DNA of 64,000 nucleotides, taken from NCBI GenBank assembly GCA_019186945.1, contig JABAQJ010000004.1, positions 124,001-188,000 of the forward strand, read 5' to 3'. The translations under genes were made by a program, and so were the position numbers. This DNA is from Gemmatimonadaceae bacterium (GTDB taxonomy: Bacteria > Gemmatimonadota > Gemmatimonadetes > Gemmatimonadales > Gemmatimonadaceae). How positions within the stretch are numbered: position 1 is the stretch's first letter; every line of letters starts with the position of its first letter. Under the pieces are notes generated by a model, which saw nothing but the letters and a program-made list of their open reading frames with translations, searched no databases and was not told the DNA's origin. Positions 62,425-64,000 of this stretch are shown one piece after another.

Positions 62425-63798
62425 TCAGGTTTCCGGTGTGAGCACTCCCATCCACCCTTCCTTGCCCCATTTGGGCGGCTGCATCCGTGACGACCAGCGC
62501 TCCCATTCCTTGCGCAACGCCGCTACGACATCCCGACGCTTCGCCGCGAGGTCGTGACGCTCGGCGACGTCGGTGGACAAGTCGTAGAGGCGAGGCGAAC
62601 CATCATTGAACTTGATCAGCTTCCAGCTCCCCTTGCGAATCGCCCACGTCGTGCCGACGCGCCAGTACAACGTACGCTCCGGCGAACCGGCAGACGACCC
62701 GCGCACGACTGGAGCAAGATCGACACCGTCGAAAGATGGTCCGACAGCCGGCACGCCCGCCAACGCCGTCACTGTCGGCGCCACGTCCAGCGCGCTGACG
62801 GTTGCCTGCACGGCCGTCCCCGGCTTCACTGTGCCCGGCCAGCGAACGAGGAACGGCACGCGCACGCCGCCTTCGAGCAGCTGACCCTTGACTCCGCTCA
62901 GTGCCCCGTTCGACGACTTCGTACTCAGCGCCGCCCCACCGTTGTCGCTTGCGAAGAGCACGATCGTCCGCCCAGTCAGCCGCTCCTTGTCCAGCACAGA
63001 CAGCACCGCGCCGATCGCTTCGTCCATGGCGACGACCGTAGCGGCATAGCGTCGACGCTCCGGATCCTTGATGCTGGACATCCTTCCGAGACGCGGCGCA
63101 TCCGGCATGAGCGGGACGTGTACGGCATTGAACGCCAGATACAGGAAGAACGGCTTGGTGGCGTTCGCCTTCACGAACGAGACGGCCTCGCGCGCGAAGG
63201 CATCGGTGATATCGAGACTCTCGGACACCAGCTTCGTCCCACGCACCATCGGACCCATCCGCTGGTCGCCATCGGAACGGTAACGGTGAGTGGCGCCAAG
63301 GAAGCCGTAGAACTCATCGAAGCCGCGATACGTGGGCGTCGTCTGCGCGCGGTATCCAAGATGCCATTTTCCGACCAGCCCTGTCGTGTACCCGACTGCC
63401 TTCAGGCGCTCGGCGAGCGTCGGTTCGGTCGAGGGCAGACCGAAGGCGGAGTCGGACTTCGTGGGACCCGGGTTGAACTCGTGACCCCAGCGCTGTGGAT
63501 AACGACCGGTGAGGAGACCCGCCCGCGATGGAGAACACAAGGGCGACGCCGCATACGCGTTGGTGAACCTGGCGCCTTCGCGGGCGATTCGGTCGATGTT
63601 GGGCGTTGGGATGTCCTTTGCGCCTTGCACGCCGACGTCCGCATAGCCGAGGTCATCGGCAGTAATGAGAACGATGTTGGGGCGCGAGATCGCCTGAGAC
63701 AGACCGGTACGATTCGCTGGCGTAGATCTTTGAGACCGGGCTGTCGCGTGCGGGAGCGCGAATGCGATGCTCAGGACGGCGGGAATGAGACGATGCAT
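62425..63798 (-). CDS. Exported sulfatase
   Basis: A 457-residue sulfatase closely similar to its downstream neighbour. Signal peptide MHRLIPAVLSIAFALPHATA with an A-x-A-like cleavage site; SRPNIVLITADDLGYADVG, and SPLCSPSRAGLLTGRYPQR with Cys 88 in the CxPSR motif; GKWHLGY and FASDNGGAA are also in place. ATG 63798 starts right at the signal peptide, whereas the longer open frame begins at 63909 without sense. The gene pair shares the segment LTGRYPQRWGHEFNP, which suggests tandem duplication followed by divergence. Confidence 0.9.
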   Translation of the reverse strand: MHRLIPAVLSIAFALPHATARSQRSTPANRTGLSQAISRPNIVLITADDLGYADVGVQGAKDIPTPNIDRIAREGARFTNAYAASPLCSPSRAGLLTGRYPQRWGHEFNPGPTKSDSAFGLPSTEPTLAERLKAVGYTTGLVGKWHLGYRAQTTPTYRGFDEFYGFLGATHRYRSDGDQRMGPMVRGTKLVSESLDITDAFAREAVSFVKANATKPFFLYLAFNAVHVPLMPDAPRLGRMSSIKDPERRRYAATVVAMDEAIGAVLSVLDKERLTGRTIVLFASDNGGAALSTKSSNGALSGVKGQLLEGGVRVPFLVRWPGTVKPGTAVQATVSALDVAPTVTALAGVPAVGPSFDGVDLAPVVRGSSAGSPERTLYWRVGTTWAIRKGSWKLIKFNDGSPRLYDLSTDVAERHDLAAKRRDVVAALRKEWERWSSRMQPPKWGKEGWMGVLTPET

Positions 63799-63889
63799 GT
63801 GATTCCGCTGGCAAACCGATGACGGCCTTGGCGCTCCGGCGCCATTTCGAAGCAAGATGCGCACCAGCAGTGTGTCGGCGATTCCCCGT

Positions 63890-64000
63890 TCAGTCGGCGT
63901 ATTTGACACGGAGCCATTGCTGGATCATGCCGAGATATCCCGGCAGGAGCCCATTCGGCCTTCGCATGCCACGGTTCCACTCGGCGTAGGCACGTTCCAT
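63890..64000 (-). CDS. C-terminal end of a third tandem sulfatase (cut by window edge)
   Basis: The last 36 codons of a minus-strand gene whose stop is at 63890. The visible MERAYAEWNRGM resembles MQRAYAAWVKEQ at the same place of the sulfatase at 60934-62406, so the gene is probably another sulfatase. The rest lies beyond the window. Confidence 0.5.
   Translation of the reverse strand: MERAYAEWNRGMRRPNGLLPGYLGMIQQWLRVKYAD

Overview
This is a GC-rich window of about 64 kb, densely coding on both strands and probably chromosomal. It looks like a Gram-negative, aerobic heterotroph. The envelope signs are lipoproteins with lipobox cysteines, an Omp85-type beta-barrel protein and a type IV pilus minor-pilin operon. 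Gene content and style (many Big-type lipoproteins, an archaeal-type Mre11-Rad50-HerA-NurA set, secreted sulfatases, GTG/TTG starts) would fit Gemmatimonadota, but that is inference: there is no rRNA or marker alignment here. I saw no tRNA, rRNA, CRISPR array, transposase or phage gene.

Layout. 1-3.1 kb: end of a ParA ATPase, a lipoprotein and a long-chain acyl-CoA synthetase. 3.1-4.9 kb (minus): a Trm112-like zinc-ribbon protein, an SDR and a 6-pyruvoyltetrahydropterin synthase/QueD-type enzyme. 5.7-16.4 kb (minus): a long run with an aspartate-type aminotransferase, an unknown protein, a stand-alone Lrp/AsnC sensor domain, NurA, HerA, a secreted protein, Mre11 (SbcD), Rad50 (SbcC) and a GNAT acetyltransferase; this is the end-resection set usually seen together in archaea. 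16.5-18.8 kb (plus): a DEAD-box-like protein whose helicase motifs have decayed but which keeps a DbpA-type RNA-binding domain, then thymidine kinase. 18.9-23.2 kb (minus): minor pilins FimT/GspH, PilV, PilW and a PilX-like protein.

23.5-29.2 kb: folE with a possible structured leader, coaE, gcvH, gcvP and a LipM-like octanoyltransferase. 29.3-34.8 kb (plus): oppBCDF permease/ATPase genes without the binding protein, then a POT-family peptide transporter. 34.8-38.7 kb: an Omp85-family protein, a coiled-coil protein, a class-I amidotransferase and an unknown protein. 38.9-42.6 kb (plus): two glycosyltransferases, a DUF3108 protein and a deoxyhypusine-synthase-like protein.

43.3-53.8 kb (plus): lipoyl synthase, pyruvate dehydrogenase E1 alpha, E1 beta and E2, a repeat-rich metzincin protease lipoprotein, E3 and LipB. 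With gcvH, gcvP and the LipM-like gene, the window holds both lipoate synthesis and attachment and the main lipoylated targets. 53.9-58.3 kb (minus): two lipoproteins, one very large with Big2-type domains behind tandem promoters. 58.8-60.9 kb: a UvrD/PcrA-type helicase. 60.9 kb to the end (minus): at least three tandem sulfatases, the last cut by the window edge.

Starts were chosen from start codons, overlaps with neighbours, Shine-Dalgarno-like sequences and where family homology begins; several genes use GTG or TTG.
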